This document shows, one piece after another, positions 1-12,000 of a stretch of 36,284 nucleotides of DNA (its first letter is position 1; every line of letters begins with the position of its first letter). The notes under the pieces are model-generated. The model saw only the letters and a program-made list of their open reading frames with translations. It was not told where the DNA came from and did not search any database. The DNA is from Elusimicrobiota bacterium (lineage in GTDB: Bacteria > Elusimicrobiota > Elusimicrobia > UBA1565 > UBA9628): NCBI GenBank assembly GCA_023700845.1, contig JAMPYD010000004.1:1-36284 (forward strand). Direction: 5' to 3'. Position numbers and translations under genes: made by a program.

Positions 1-3000
1 ACCCGCAACGGCGGCGGGGCAGGCGGCGGCGGCAGCTACGGCGGCGGCGGCGGCGGCGGCGGCGGCAGCGCGGCGCGGGCCTTCGGCCTGAGCTCGGGAG
101 CCGGCGGCGCCGGCGGAAGCACGGGTGTGGCCGCGGGCGGCGGGGGCGGCTCCGGAAACTACGGTGCGGGAGGCAACGGCGGCGCGGCCGGCAATCCCGG
201 CGGCGGCAACGGCTCCTGCAACGGCTGCACCGGCGTCGGCGGCGCGGCCGGCAGCGGCGCCTTCACCGGCACGGGCGGCGGCGCCTCGACCTTCAAGATG
301 AACAGCGGCGGCTCGGGCGGCGGCGGCGGCGGGCTATACGGCTCGGCCGCGCTGTCGCAGCTGTTCCTGGGCTCCGGCGGCGGCGGCGGCGGCGCCAGCA
401 ACGAGGGGCCCGTGAGCGGCGCGACCGGCGGCTCGGGCGGCGGCATCCTCCTCATCCTCTCGTCGAGCGTCATCAACTCGGGCACGATCGCCTCGAACGG
501 CGGCGCGGGCTCCAACGGCGGCGCCTGGAGCGCGCCTTACGGCGGCGGCGGCGCCGGCTCCGGCGGCAGCGTCCTCGTGCGATCTCTCGCCTTCTCCAAC
601 TCCGCGACCTTCACGGCGGTCGGCGGCGGCCCGGGGAGCGCGGGCGGCAACAGCGGCAACAACATGGGCGGCGCGGGCGGCGGCGGCGGCGGCGTGGGGC
701 GCGTGCGCATCGAGGCCGACGCGATCACCCAGGGAACGGTCAATCCCGCGCCGGCGACGGCGGGCGCCCCTTCCGCGGCCGGCTCGGACTGGGTGTTCTT
801 CGACAACCCCTCGCCCGCGGACGGCGCGACGCTCGCCGCCACGCTCCTTCCCGGCTCGGACGCGGCCGGCTCCTACGCGGAGAGCGACCCGACGCCCAAC
901 AACCCGAACCTGATCGCCGACGGCCAGGAGGGCGAGTGGGATTTCGCGCTCGACCCCGTGAACACCGTCTCGGGCCGCTACTACCTGCGCATGACCCGCG
1001 CCTCCGCCACGCCTTTGACGGGCTACACCAATCTCGCGATCATCGACGCGCGCGTGCCCCCCTCGGCCGTCGACGACCTGTCGGCGGCCCCGGTGGAGGG
1101 CAGCTCGACGACGCTCCTCCTCTCCTGGTCGGCGCCGGGCGACGACGGCGACACCGGCGCTCTCCTCGCCGGCTCTTCCTACTACATCCAGCATTCGACG
1201 GACGCCGCTGTCGTCTTCTCCACCACGGCGGCTCAGGTCGTCCTGTCGACCGCGGGCGTCTATCCCGGCGTCCTCCAGCAGCACGCGCTCACCGGTCTCA
1301 GCGGCAACACGACCTACCATCTGCGCGTGTGGACGGCGGATCCCGCGGGCAACCTCTCGGCCCTGTCGAACGGGGCCACGACGGTGACGATGTCTCCGGC
1401 GGTGAGCGCGGCGCGCGTGGATTCGGTTCTGCTCTCCAGCGTCACGGCGAACTGGTCCCCTCTGCCCGACGCGTCGGTGTCCGGCTCCTCGAACTCCGCG
1501 CAGGGCTACGTGCTTGAGGCCTCCACGGCCGCGGATTTCTCCGGCGTCGTCGGCTCCTCCCGGACGCTCGGCGTGAGCCTCAGCACCTTGACCATCGCGG
1601 GCCTGGCCGGCGACGCGACCTATTATTTCCGCGTCGGTTCGCTGAACTTCGCCTCCACGGCGCATTACTCGCTGGCGGGCTCCACCTACGTCGCGCCTTA
1701 CGCCGTGGCGGACGCCATCATCGCCGGCCAGTCCACCGGGACCTGGTATTCCTCGAGCTCCTTCACGTTCTCCTCCAGCTTCGCGGGGGCCGCCTACTAC
1801 CGGGTGGTCTTCGACGCCAACGCGGGCCACTCCTGGACGGGGACCGAGGCGCGCTGGGATCCTCCGGGCGCTCTCACGGTCCAGGCCGCCGACGGCCAGG
1901 GCTGGTACCTCCACGCCCTCCCCCACGACGCGGGCGGCGCCCCCGGAGTCTCCCGCGACATCGGCCCGTTCTGGCGGGACGGGACCCCGCCCGCCGCGTC
2001 GGCTTTCCGTTCGTACGATTCGACGGCCGGCGTCCTCGGCGAGACCCAGGTCAACGACCTGACCGCGGGCGTCACGGTCCAGGTCACCGTCTCGGACCTC
2101 CTGGCCGGCATGCGTTCTTCTCCGGTGGCGCGCGTCTTCGGCTTCGAGAGCGCGGGCCTTCCCACGGGCTGGACGACCGGCGGCGACGCGAATTGGAGCG
2201 CGCAGACGGCGATCGTGTACGCGGGGACCTCCTCCATCCGCTCCGGCGGCATCGGCGCGGACCAGTCGACCTACCTGGAAACCTTGCTGACGACCCTCGG
2301 CGGCTACACCACCTTCTATCGCCGCGTCAGCTCACAGAGCGGCGGCGACTACCTGGAGTTCTACATCAACGGCAGCCTCCAGGGGAGCTGGAGCGGCGAG
2401 AACCCCTGGACCGTCTCCGTCTACGCGGTCCCCGCCGGCACGGCGGCCTTTCGCTGGCAGTACATCAAGAACGGCTGGGAGAGTTCGGGCAGCGACGCCG
2501 CCTGGCTCGACGCCGTGTCCCTGCCGCCGGTGGTCGCCTTCAGCGCGCGCTATACGCGGGACGCCGGCGCCACCTGGACCGATCTGAGGTCGACGAGCTC
2601 CCTGACCGGCCCGTACCTGTCGCTGACGGGCTCGGACGGCTCCCTGGCCGGGGAGACGCTGAAGATACTGGGCCTGCAGCTGAACTTCTCGACGAACGCC
2701 GCGACCTGCGCCGCCGCTTCGCCCTGCGGAGCCACGAACCAGGTCTACTTCACGGCCGAGGACGCCGCCGGCAACTCCCGCGAGAGCGGCCCCTACGCGG
2801 TGCTCGTCGCCACGACCCCGAGCGCGCGCGACGTCTCCTCCCCCTTCTCCACCGGCACCTGGTCCTCCGCCGCGGCCGTGCCGTTCGAGTCCACCTTCTC
2901 GAGCGCCGCGTATTACCGCTACTTCTGGGACACCGCCGCCTCTCACTCCTGGACGGAGACGGAGACGATCTGGAGCGCGCCGGACGGCCCATTGTCGTTG

Positions 3001-6000
3001 GCGGCCACCATCGACAGCCAGGATTGGCACCTGCACGTCCTGCCCTACAACGTGCTCGGCTCCTCCGGCGCGCCTCGCGCCTTCGGCCCCTATTGGACGG
3101 ACGCGGCTGCGCCGGCCGGCTCCGGCTTCGATCACATCAGCTCCACGGGCGGCGCGCTCGGCGAGAGCCAGCTGACGACGCTCATGGCGGGGGCCACGGT
3201 CCGCCTGACCGTGACGCAGGACTCCTTCAGCGGTCTGCTCCTCTCCACGACCGCCGTGCCCGGCTACGCGGCCTACGCCCCGGGCGGGGCCGGCTCTCTC
3301 TTCACCAACGACGGAGGCGCGAGTTGGGTCGCCTTCTCCTCGGCCGCGAGCTATTCGGGCTCCTTCGACGAGTTCCGCGCCCTGGCCGTGTATCAAGGGA
3401 AGCTTTACGCGGGGCAGGGCTCGGGCGGAGGGGGCGGTGACGTCTACGCGTGCGCGCCGGCCACGGGCGGTTCTTCCACCGCGTGCGAGGCGGGCGACTG
3501 GACGCTGAGCGCCAACAACGCGCACAGCGCGGTCAACGCCCTCGCCGTGTTCCGCGGGCGTCTCTACGCCGGCCTCGGCTCCAACGCCGGCAACGACGAC
3601 ATACAGGTCTACGACGGAGCGGCGTGGGCGAGCAGCTACGACAGCAACCTCGGCATCGTCAACGCGATCCATGCGCTCGCGGAGTACAAGGGCAAGCTCT
3701 ACGCGACGCGCGGCGGCGCCGCCGCCGGGAACGGAGATGTGCTCGTCTGCGACCCCGCGCTCACCGGCGCGGCGGATGTCTGCGACCCGGGGGATTGGTC
3801 GTTCGCCTATGACGGCGCGCGCCTGGAGTTCCGCTCTCTCTCGGTCTTCAACGGCCTTCTCTACGCCGGGCAGGGCTCCGCCGCCGGCGACGGCGACATC
3901 TACGTCTGCCGGCCGGGGGCCACGGGCGGCCAAGAGACCTGCGAGAACGGCGATTGGAGCCTCAGCCGCGACGGGGCGTCGGGTTCGGTCTACGCCCTCG
4001 AAGCCTTCGGCGGGAGGCTCTACGCCGGCCTGGGCTACGCCGCGGGGCAGGGAGACATCTACGCCTGCGACCCCGCGCTGACGGGCGCGGCGCACGTCTG
4101 CGACGCGGCCGACTGGAGCCGCGACTACGACGGGGCGACGGCCTCGGTCCTCAGCTTGAAGGCGTACAAGGGCTTCCTGTTCGCCGGAACGGGGAGCGCC
4201 GCGGGCGACGGCGACCTCAAGGTCAAGATCGGTCCGGCGTGGAAGCCGGTCCTCGACGGCGCCCAGGAGACCGTCTCCGCCCTGATGCCTTTCGAGGGCG
4301 ATCTCTACGCGGGTCAGGGGCTCTACAACCCCGACGGCCGGGTCGTGCGCCTGACGCCTTGGGTCTCCTCGACGGCGCTGACGGGCGCCGACGGCACGAC
4401 CGCGGCGCAAAGCGTCTCGGCGCTGATCCCCGCTTTGGCGGCCTCGCCGGACACCACGGTGTGCGGCGGGGTCTCGACGTGCACGGCGCGCAACCAGATC
4501 GTCTTCGCCGTCTCCGACCTGGCGGGCGGCGTCGCGCAGATCGGGCCCTTCGCCGTGATCGCCTCCTCGACGGCCTACGCCGACGAGGTCGCCGGGCCGG
4601 CGACCGGGACGTGGCTGACGACGAGCACCATGTCGTTCACGAGCGCCTTCGCCCGAACGGCCTACTACCGTTACGCGTGGGACACCTCGGCCTCGCATGC
4701 CTGGACCGAGGCCGAGGCGCGCTGGGATCCCGCGGCGGGGATCACCGTGCAGGCCGCGCCCGGGGGGCAGGGTTGGCACCTGCACGTGCTGCCTTACAGC
4801 CTCACCGACGGCTCCGGCACGCCGCGCGACCTCGGGCCGTTCTGGTCGGACGGCGCGCCCCCCGCGGCCTCGGCGTTCCGCCTGTACAGCTCGAGCGGCG
4901 GCCTCATGGGCGAAAGCCAGGCCATCGACCTGATCGGCGGCGCGACGGTGCAGATAAGCCTTCAGGACCTGGGCAGCGGCCTTCTGTTGAGCACGGGCTC
5001 CCTCCCCGGCGCGGCTCCCGCCTCGGGCGGGCCCGGCGTCGTTTTCTCCACGGACGCCGGGCGCACCTGGAGCGCGATGAGCGCCCCGGTCCTCGCTCGC
5101 AGCGACGGGAACTCCTGGGTCACGTTGGCCGAGTACAGCGACCGCCTGTACGCGGGTATGGGACCGGGAGCGGGCGCGGGCGACACCTACTCGTGCAATC
5201 CCGCGGCCACCGGCGACGCCGCCGTCTGCGAAGCGGCCGACTGGAGCCTGTCGCGCAGCGTCAGCTACGACATCGTGAACGCCGCGGCCGTGTTCAACGG
5301 CAAGCTCTATCTCGGCTACGGCAACGATGCCGGCGAGGGCGACATCGAGGTCTTCGACGGCGCGGCCTGGAGCAACTCGTACAACGGCTCGCAATCCAAC
5401 ATCTACGCCCTCGCCGTCTTCCGCGGACGCCTCTACGCCGCTCAGGCGGGCTCCGCCGGCACGGGCGACGTGCTGGTCTGCTCGCCGGCGGCGACCGGGG
5501 ACGCCCAGACCTGCGACGCCGGAGACTGGAGCGTCGCGCTCGACGGGGCCGGCTCCAACGCCTACAGCCTGGTGGCGCTCAACGGCGTGCTCTATGCCCA
5601 GACCGACGACGCCTCCGGGATACTCCGGCTGCTCGCCTGCACGCCGGGAGCCACGGGCGAGGCGGACATCTGCGACGCGGGGGACTGGTCCGTCGGTTAC
5701 GCGTCGCAGGGCAGCTACAACAACGGTCTGATCGCCCACGACGGCAAGCTGTTCCGCAGCGAGTACAACACCGGAAGGATCCTCGTCTGCGACCCTTCCC
5801 GGAGCGGGCGCGCGGAAATCTGCGAGAGCGGCGACTGGGCCACGGAGTACGACGGGGCCGACAGCAACAACTACTACTTCGGCAGGTCCGGCGGGGACCT
5901 GTTCGCCGGACCCCTGAACGGCAATTACATCGTGAAGCGCTCCAGCGGAGTCTGGCGGCAGGCCGGGTCCGTTCCCGGCAACGTGCGTTCGCTTCAGTCC

Positions 6001-9000
6001 TTCAACGGCCGGCTCTACGCGGGAGACTCCGGCGCCGACGTCTACCTCTTCTCCCCCCTCGTCTCCTCGATCACCGTGACCGGGGCGGACGGGAGCACCG
6101 CCCTGGAAACCTTGACGGCCGTCCTGCCCACGCTGGTGAACTCCACCAACAGCCAGACCTGCGGCGGCGGCTACCCCTGCGGCGCGACCAACCAGGTCGC
6201 TTTCACGATCATGGACGCCGCGGGCAACGCGCTCTGGGCCGGCCCCTACGCCGTGATCGTCGCGACCACGGCCGACGCGGCCGCGGTCGTGGGGCCGTCG
6301 ACGCGGGCCTGGGTCAGCTTCGCGACGTTCACCTTCAACTCCAGCTTCGTCAACGCGGCGTACTACCGCCGCGCCTGGGAGGCCTCCCCCTCCCACGCCT
6401 GGACCGAGGCCGAGACGCGCTGGGACTCCGTCGACGGCCCGCTCCATCTCGAGGCGTCCGCGCCAGGGACCGAGTACTACCTGCACGTCCTTCCGTACAA
6501 CGTCCTGGACTCCTCCGGCGCGCCCCGCGTCCTCGGGCCCTACCGGCGAGACGACGCCGCGCCGGCCTTCTCCGGCTTCCGCGTCGTGAGCTCCACGGGC
6601 GGCCTCATGGCCGAATCCCAGCTCGTCGACCTGGCCGCCGGCGTCACGGTGCAGATCCAGGTCCAGGACCTCCTCAGCGGCCTGCACGTCGCGACGGCCG
6701 CGGCGACGGGCGAGCTGGCCGCGCCGGCCGGAGGCTACGGCGTCATCTACACCAACGACGCGGGCGCCACCTGGACGGCGTTCGCCTCCTCGGTGAGCGC
6801 GCAGACGATCTTCTACGGCTTCGAGAGCCTCGCCGTCTTCCGGGGGCGCCTCTACGCGGGGCAGGGCACGAACGCGGGCGAGGGCGACATCCTCGTCTGC
6901 GACCCGGCGGTCACGGGCGAGCCCGGGGACTGCGAGTCGGGGGATTGGTCGTCGTCCCGTCCCACCGCGTACTACAGCGCGCACGCCATGCAGGTCTTCA
7001 ACGACCGGCTCTACGCGGCCTACGGCGGCTGGGGCGGGAGCGGCTACGGCGACATCGAGGTCTTCGACGGCGCCTCCTGGACGATGAGCCACGACGGGCC
7101 CGACGACCGCGTCGTCGCCCTGGCCGCCTACGGGGGCAAGCTCTACGCGGGCCGGACCAACGGCTGGAACATAGGCGGCGGAGACGTGATCGTCTGCGAC
7201 CCGGCCTTCACCGGCGCGGCGGCGGTCTGCGACAGCGGAGACTGGTCCATGTCCTACGACGGGACGGGCTACCAGGCCAACGCCCTCGTCGAGTTCTCCG
7301 GCCGCCTCTACGCCGGCTTCGGCTCGCCCAACGACGGGACCGGCGACATCCGCGTCTTCGACGGGAAGACCTGGACGATGAGCCACGACGGCGCCTTCGA
7401 CCGCGTGAACGCCTTCGCCGTCTACGGCGGACGGCTCTACGCCGCGGCGGCCGGCGCGGCCGGCGGCGAGGGCGACATCATGGTGTGCGACCCCCGCGCG
7501 ACCGGACTGCCGGCGTCGTGCGAGGCCGGTGATTGGAGCGTGTCGCACGACGGGACCACGGCCGAGGTCAAGTCCCTCTCGGTCTTCAACGGGTTCCTGT
7601 TCGCGGGCCTCGGCGCGGCCGCGGGCGACGGCGACCTCCTGGTCTTCGACGGGGCCGCCTGGAGGCGGGTGTACAACGGGACCTCCGACGCCCTCACCTC
7701 CCTGGCCGCGTTCAACGGGCGGCTGTACGCCGGCTCCCGGGCCGCCGGGCAGGCCCGCGTGCTGCGGCTGACCCCCGCCGTCTCCTCCGTCACCTACACG
7801 GCCGCCCAAGGCTCGACCGGCGCCGAGACGCTGTCGGCCGTGATCCCGACGTTCGCCGATTCGCTGAACTCGGCCGTCTGCGGCGGGACCGCTCCGTGCA
7901 CCGCGACGAACCAGGTCTACTTCGCGGCGGGAGACCTCGCGGCGAACGCCGTCCACGGGCCCTACGCCGTCCTCATCGACACCTCGGTGACCGCGAGCGC
8001 GGACGACGTCGTCTCCGTCCGCTCGACCGGCACCTGGTACGCGACGAGCTCCTTCACCTTCACCTCCTCCTTCGCCGGCGCGGGCTACTACCGCTTCGTG
8101 TTCGACGCGAACGCCGGCCACGCCTTCGACGACTCCGAGCCGGTGTGGGGCTCCGGCACGCTGAGCACCGGCCCGGCCTCGCCGGGCGGCGCGTTCTACC
8201 TCCACCTGAAGCCCTTCACGCTGGCGGACGTCGCGGGGGCGACGCGCGACCTCGGCCCGTTCCGCTTCGACCCGAGCACGCCGGTCCTGTCGGGCTTCGC
8301 CGCCCTCGACCTCGGGGGCGCGCCGTTGGCCGAGGGCGCGCCGCTGCGCCTCGCCTCGGGGGTCACCGTCCAGATCCTCGTGCAGGATGGCTTGAGCGGT
8401 CTCAGCGTCCGTCCGAGCCTCGCCTCCGACCGGTTCGAGACCGGCCTGCCGGAGCGCTGGGTCTCCACCGGCCCGACGGCCTGGTACGCGACGGCGGATT
8501 CGGCCAACAGCGGCGCCTTCAGCCTTCGGGCGGGGACCATCACGCACGGCCAATCGACGGGCGTCGAACTGGTCCGGCGCGTCCGCGCCGGCACGCTGAC
8601 CTTCCAGCGCCGCGTCAGCTCCGAGGCGGACTTCGACGCCCTTCGCTTCTTCATCGACGGACAGCTCCAGGGCTCGTGGAGCGGGACGGTCGCCTGGGGC
8701 CAGGTCTCCTTCGCCGTGACGGCGGGCACGCGCTCGTTCCGCTGGAGCTACGAGAAAGACGGCACGCTCAGCCAGGGCCTGGACAGCGCCTGGATCGACG
8801 ACGTCGTCTTCCCCGGCTCGGCCTATGTCGTGTCGTACTCGAGCGACGCGGGCGCGACCTGGCGCGTCGCGTCCGCCACCGTGACGACGGCCTTGCCTTA
8901 TGTCGCGCTGACCGGCGCCGAAGGCTCGACCGCCCAGGAGACGCTGACCGCCTACGGGCTCGACTTCGCCCACGCCCCGAGCCCCGTGACCTGCGCCGGT

Positions 9001-12000
9001 ACCGCCCCCTGCGCCGCGACGAACCAGGTGATCTTCAGCGCCGCGGACCGGACGGAGAATGAGAGCTCCGGGCCGTACGCGGTCAGCGTCGACACCGAGA
9101 CCTACCCCGGCTGCGAGATCACCAGGAACGTAGGCGCGGGCATGCCCTACGCGACGATCTCGGCGGGCGTAGCGGCCCTCCCGTCCACCCTGACGGGTCA
9201 TTCTTGCGTGGTCATCCGCGACGGCGCGAACTACGCCGAGCAGGTGACGGTGCGGGGCTTCACCAACAACGGCTCGTCGATAACGATCTTCGCGGACCCC
9301 GCCACGGGCCTGCGGCCGGTCGTCGATCCGCCGGCGTTCGCGACGGCCGCGTTCGTCGTCGCGAACGCGAGCGTCAGCCTCCAGGGCATCGACGTCCGGC
9401 CGACGGCGCAGTCCGTGAGCTACGGCGTTCTCGTCTCCTCGGCCTACGTGAGCCTGAGCAGCGTCAACGTGCAGGACGCCGGGGGCATGATCACCGAAGC
9501 GGGCATCGTGCTCGGCGCGGACTCGCAGTACGGCGCGGTGTCGTACGCGAGCGCGACGGTGACGGAGGCATACGGCATTCTGATCCTGGGCCGGCACAAC
9601 GTCGTCTCCTTCAGTTCGATGACGAACAGCTCCAACTCCGACAACACCGGCAAGCGCGCGCTGGCGATCCTGGGCTCGGGAGCCTCGAGCAACACCGTGA
9701 ATAGGGCCTACCTTGTCGGCCAGCTGGGCGACGCGGCGATGTTCGGGCCTCAGGCCGCGTTCAACACGCTCTCCAACAGCACGGCCGTCTCCTTCGGCTC
9801 GAGCATGGCCGGGCTTTATATCAACGACAGCGACAGCAACACCGTCTCGGGGAATTATTTCGAGAACATGATCGGGTACGGCGTCTATCTCGGCGCCGGC
9901 GCGCAGTATAACACGATCAGCCAGAGCACGATGATCAGCGCCGCGGCCTCCTTCAAGGCGCTCATGTTGAACGGCGCGTCGTCGAATACGGTGACGGGCT
10001 CCTTCATCCGCAACACGGCGGGGCACGGTGCCTCGCTGCAGTCCGGCGCCAGCCTCAACGTCATCAGCCAAAGCACCGTGTCGGCGGACGCCGGAGCCTA
10101 TGCCGCCGTCTACGTCGCCGGTTCCGACAGCAACACCTTGACCGGGAACATGATCGACGGAGGCCCGGGCAACGCGCTCTATCTCGATACGGGCTCCGAC
10201 TACAACACGGTGAGCCTGAGCACGCTTGCGACCTCCGGCGTGAACCGCGCGGGGCTGGTGCTCCAAGCCGCGACGAACAACCTGATCCTGCGCGTCCACG
10301 CCCAGAGCCTGGGCGGTTCCGGCGGCTATGTCGCCAATGCGAATTTCAACTCGATCCGCCTCAGCACGTTCGTGAGCGTGACGGCCGGCTATTTCGGCCT
10401 GCTGCTCGACAACGCCAACGACAACGGGGTCTCCGACGCTTCGATCCGGAGCTCGAACGGGACGGCGCTGCAGATCTACGGCGCGCGCAACGTCATCAGC
10501 CGCGCGACGATGACCGCCGGCGATCACGGCCTCTATCTGGTCGCCGCCGCGACGACCGCCGTCTACGACTCGTACATCCAGGGCTCGACGGCCGCGTACG
10601 TCAGCGGCTCGACCGGGACGATGATCGGCGGCTCGATGCTCGCGGCGACGGACGCGGCGGGCTCGGCGCTGGCCCTGGATGGGGGCAGCGTGAACCTGAC
10701 GATCGCCACCAGCACCCTGCTCGCTCCGTCGCAAGGGCGCGGCCTGGCGCTGAACCCCGGCAGCGTCGGCGTGGTGAGCATCGGCAGCGTCACCTTCGGC
10801 GGCGCCGGCCGCGGCGTCGAGATCTCCACGCAGGGCGCGAACTTCACCCTCTCCGTGGACTCGGTCACCTTCCGGGGCCTGGCATCCGGCGCGACCGCGA
10901 TCCACTTCCTGGGCGGGGCCTTCGTCTCGACGATCACGCTCGCCTACTTCGAGGACGCATCGGCCGCGCGCAACGTGAGCGCCGCGGCGCTCGACGTCGC
11001 CTCGCGCCTGACGATGCGCTCGTCGAGAGGCCCGCGCCAGGGCCCGGCGTTCGAGATGGACCCGAACGCGCTCGTCGATTGGCCTGACCTGCTGCCGCCC
11101 GGCGCGCCCTCGATCTTCACGGTGGGCCTGTCCAGCATCGGCGTGCAGTACGGCCTTGCCGGCGCGGACGCGTACGTCGTCGAGGCGTCGACGATGGCGG
11201 ACTTCAGCGGCGTGGTGCTCGCCTCCGCGACTCTGGCCCAGGCGGCGCGGCTCGCGCCGCAGACGCTCGATCCGAACACGACCTATTTCCTGCGCGCGGG
11301 CTCGGTGTGGGGCGGGTCGACGATCTACGCGCAGGCCGTCCTCTCCACCGCGACCCTCTCCGCGCTGGTCCAGGGAACGACGGTCTACCGGATCGACGTC
11401 ACGAGCATGATCGTCAACTGGCTGCCGCTCCCGCTCGCGCCTCCGGACGCCTCGTCGATGTCCTCCTCCGGCTACATCCTCGAAGTCTCCACCCGTTCCG
11501 ATTTCGTCCCTCTCTGGACCTCGTCCGCGACTCCCAACGCGGCGCTCTCGACCTTGACCGCCTCGGGCCTCCTCGGCGGCGACACCTACTACTTCCGCGT
11601 CGGCTCGCTGAACTGGAACGGGATCCCGAACTACGCCGCCGCGGTCTCCACCTTGATGCCGGTCCAGCTCGGCGTCGAGCTCACCACGCACACGCTGAGC
11701 CTCCCGGGCCTGACCGCCATGAACACGACGATCTCGATCAGCACGAGCATCGTCGTGACGAACACCGGCAACGTCCTCGAGACGTACGCCCTGAGCGCGA
11801 CGACGATCACGCCCTCGAGTCCATGGAAGATCGGCGCATCGCCCGCGGTGGACGTGTTCACGCTGTGGACCGTCGTCAACAGCACGCAGGCCGGCTCGAT
11901 CGACTTCACGGCGGGACACAAGCTATCCGATGCCGAGACTTCATGCGGCGAATCGGTGTTCACGATGGGCAACCAAAGCTGCGTGCAGGTGCCGATCGGA

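Larger units (their letters stand above)
1705..8410 (+). repeat. Five diverged copies of a ~130-residue module in the giant gene
   Basis: Copies begin near nt 1710, 2842, 4597, 6292 and 8017. Each has STGTW (or a variant), FTFxSSFxxAAYYRxxxD, an HxWTxxExxW stretch, YLHxLP, GxPRxLGPFW and, in most, GESQxxDLxAGVTVQIxVQD. Most copies are closed by a second conserved block containing TLxAxxPxLxxS, a Cys pair, ATNQVxF and GPYAV. In copies 2, 3 and 4 a seven-bladed propeller is inserted between the two blocks. In copies 1 and 5 the insert is a jelly-roll/MAM-like domain instead. The pattern points to repeated internal duplication with exchange of the inserted domain. Confidence 0.85.

Noticed and set aside
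3954..7532. A 1192-codon + strand frame inside the giant gene
   Set aside because: Arg/Pro-rich low-complexity translation with no conserved motif; a shifted-frame shadow of the propeller-coding region.
2332..11919. A 3195-codon open frame on the - strand opposite the giant gene
   Set aside because: Its composition (Arg, Gly, Ala, Asp, Val) is what GC-rich codon bias of the + gene produces in the reverse frame. It shows no domains or signal peptide, while the + frame shows clear repeats and folds.
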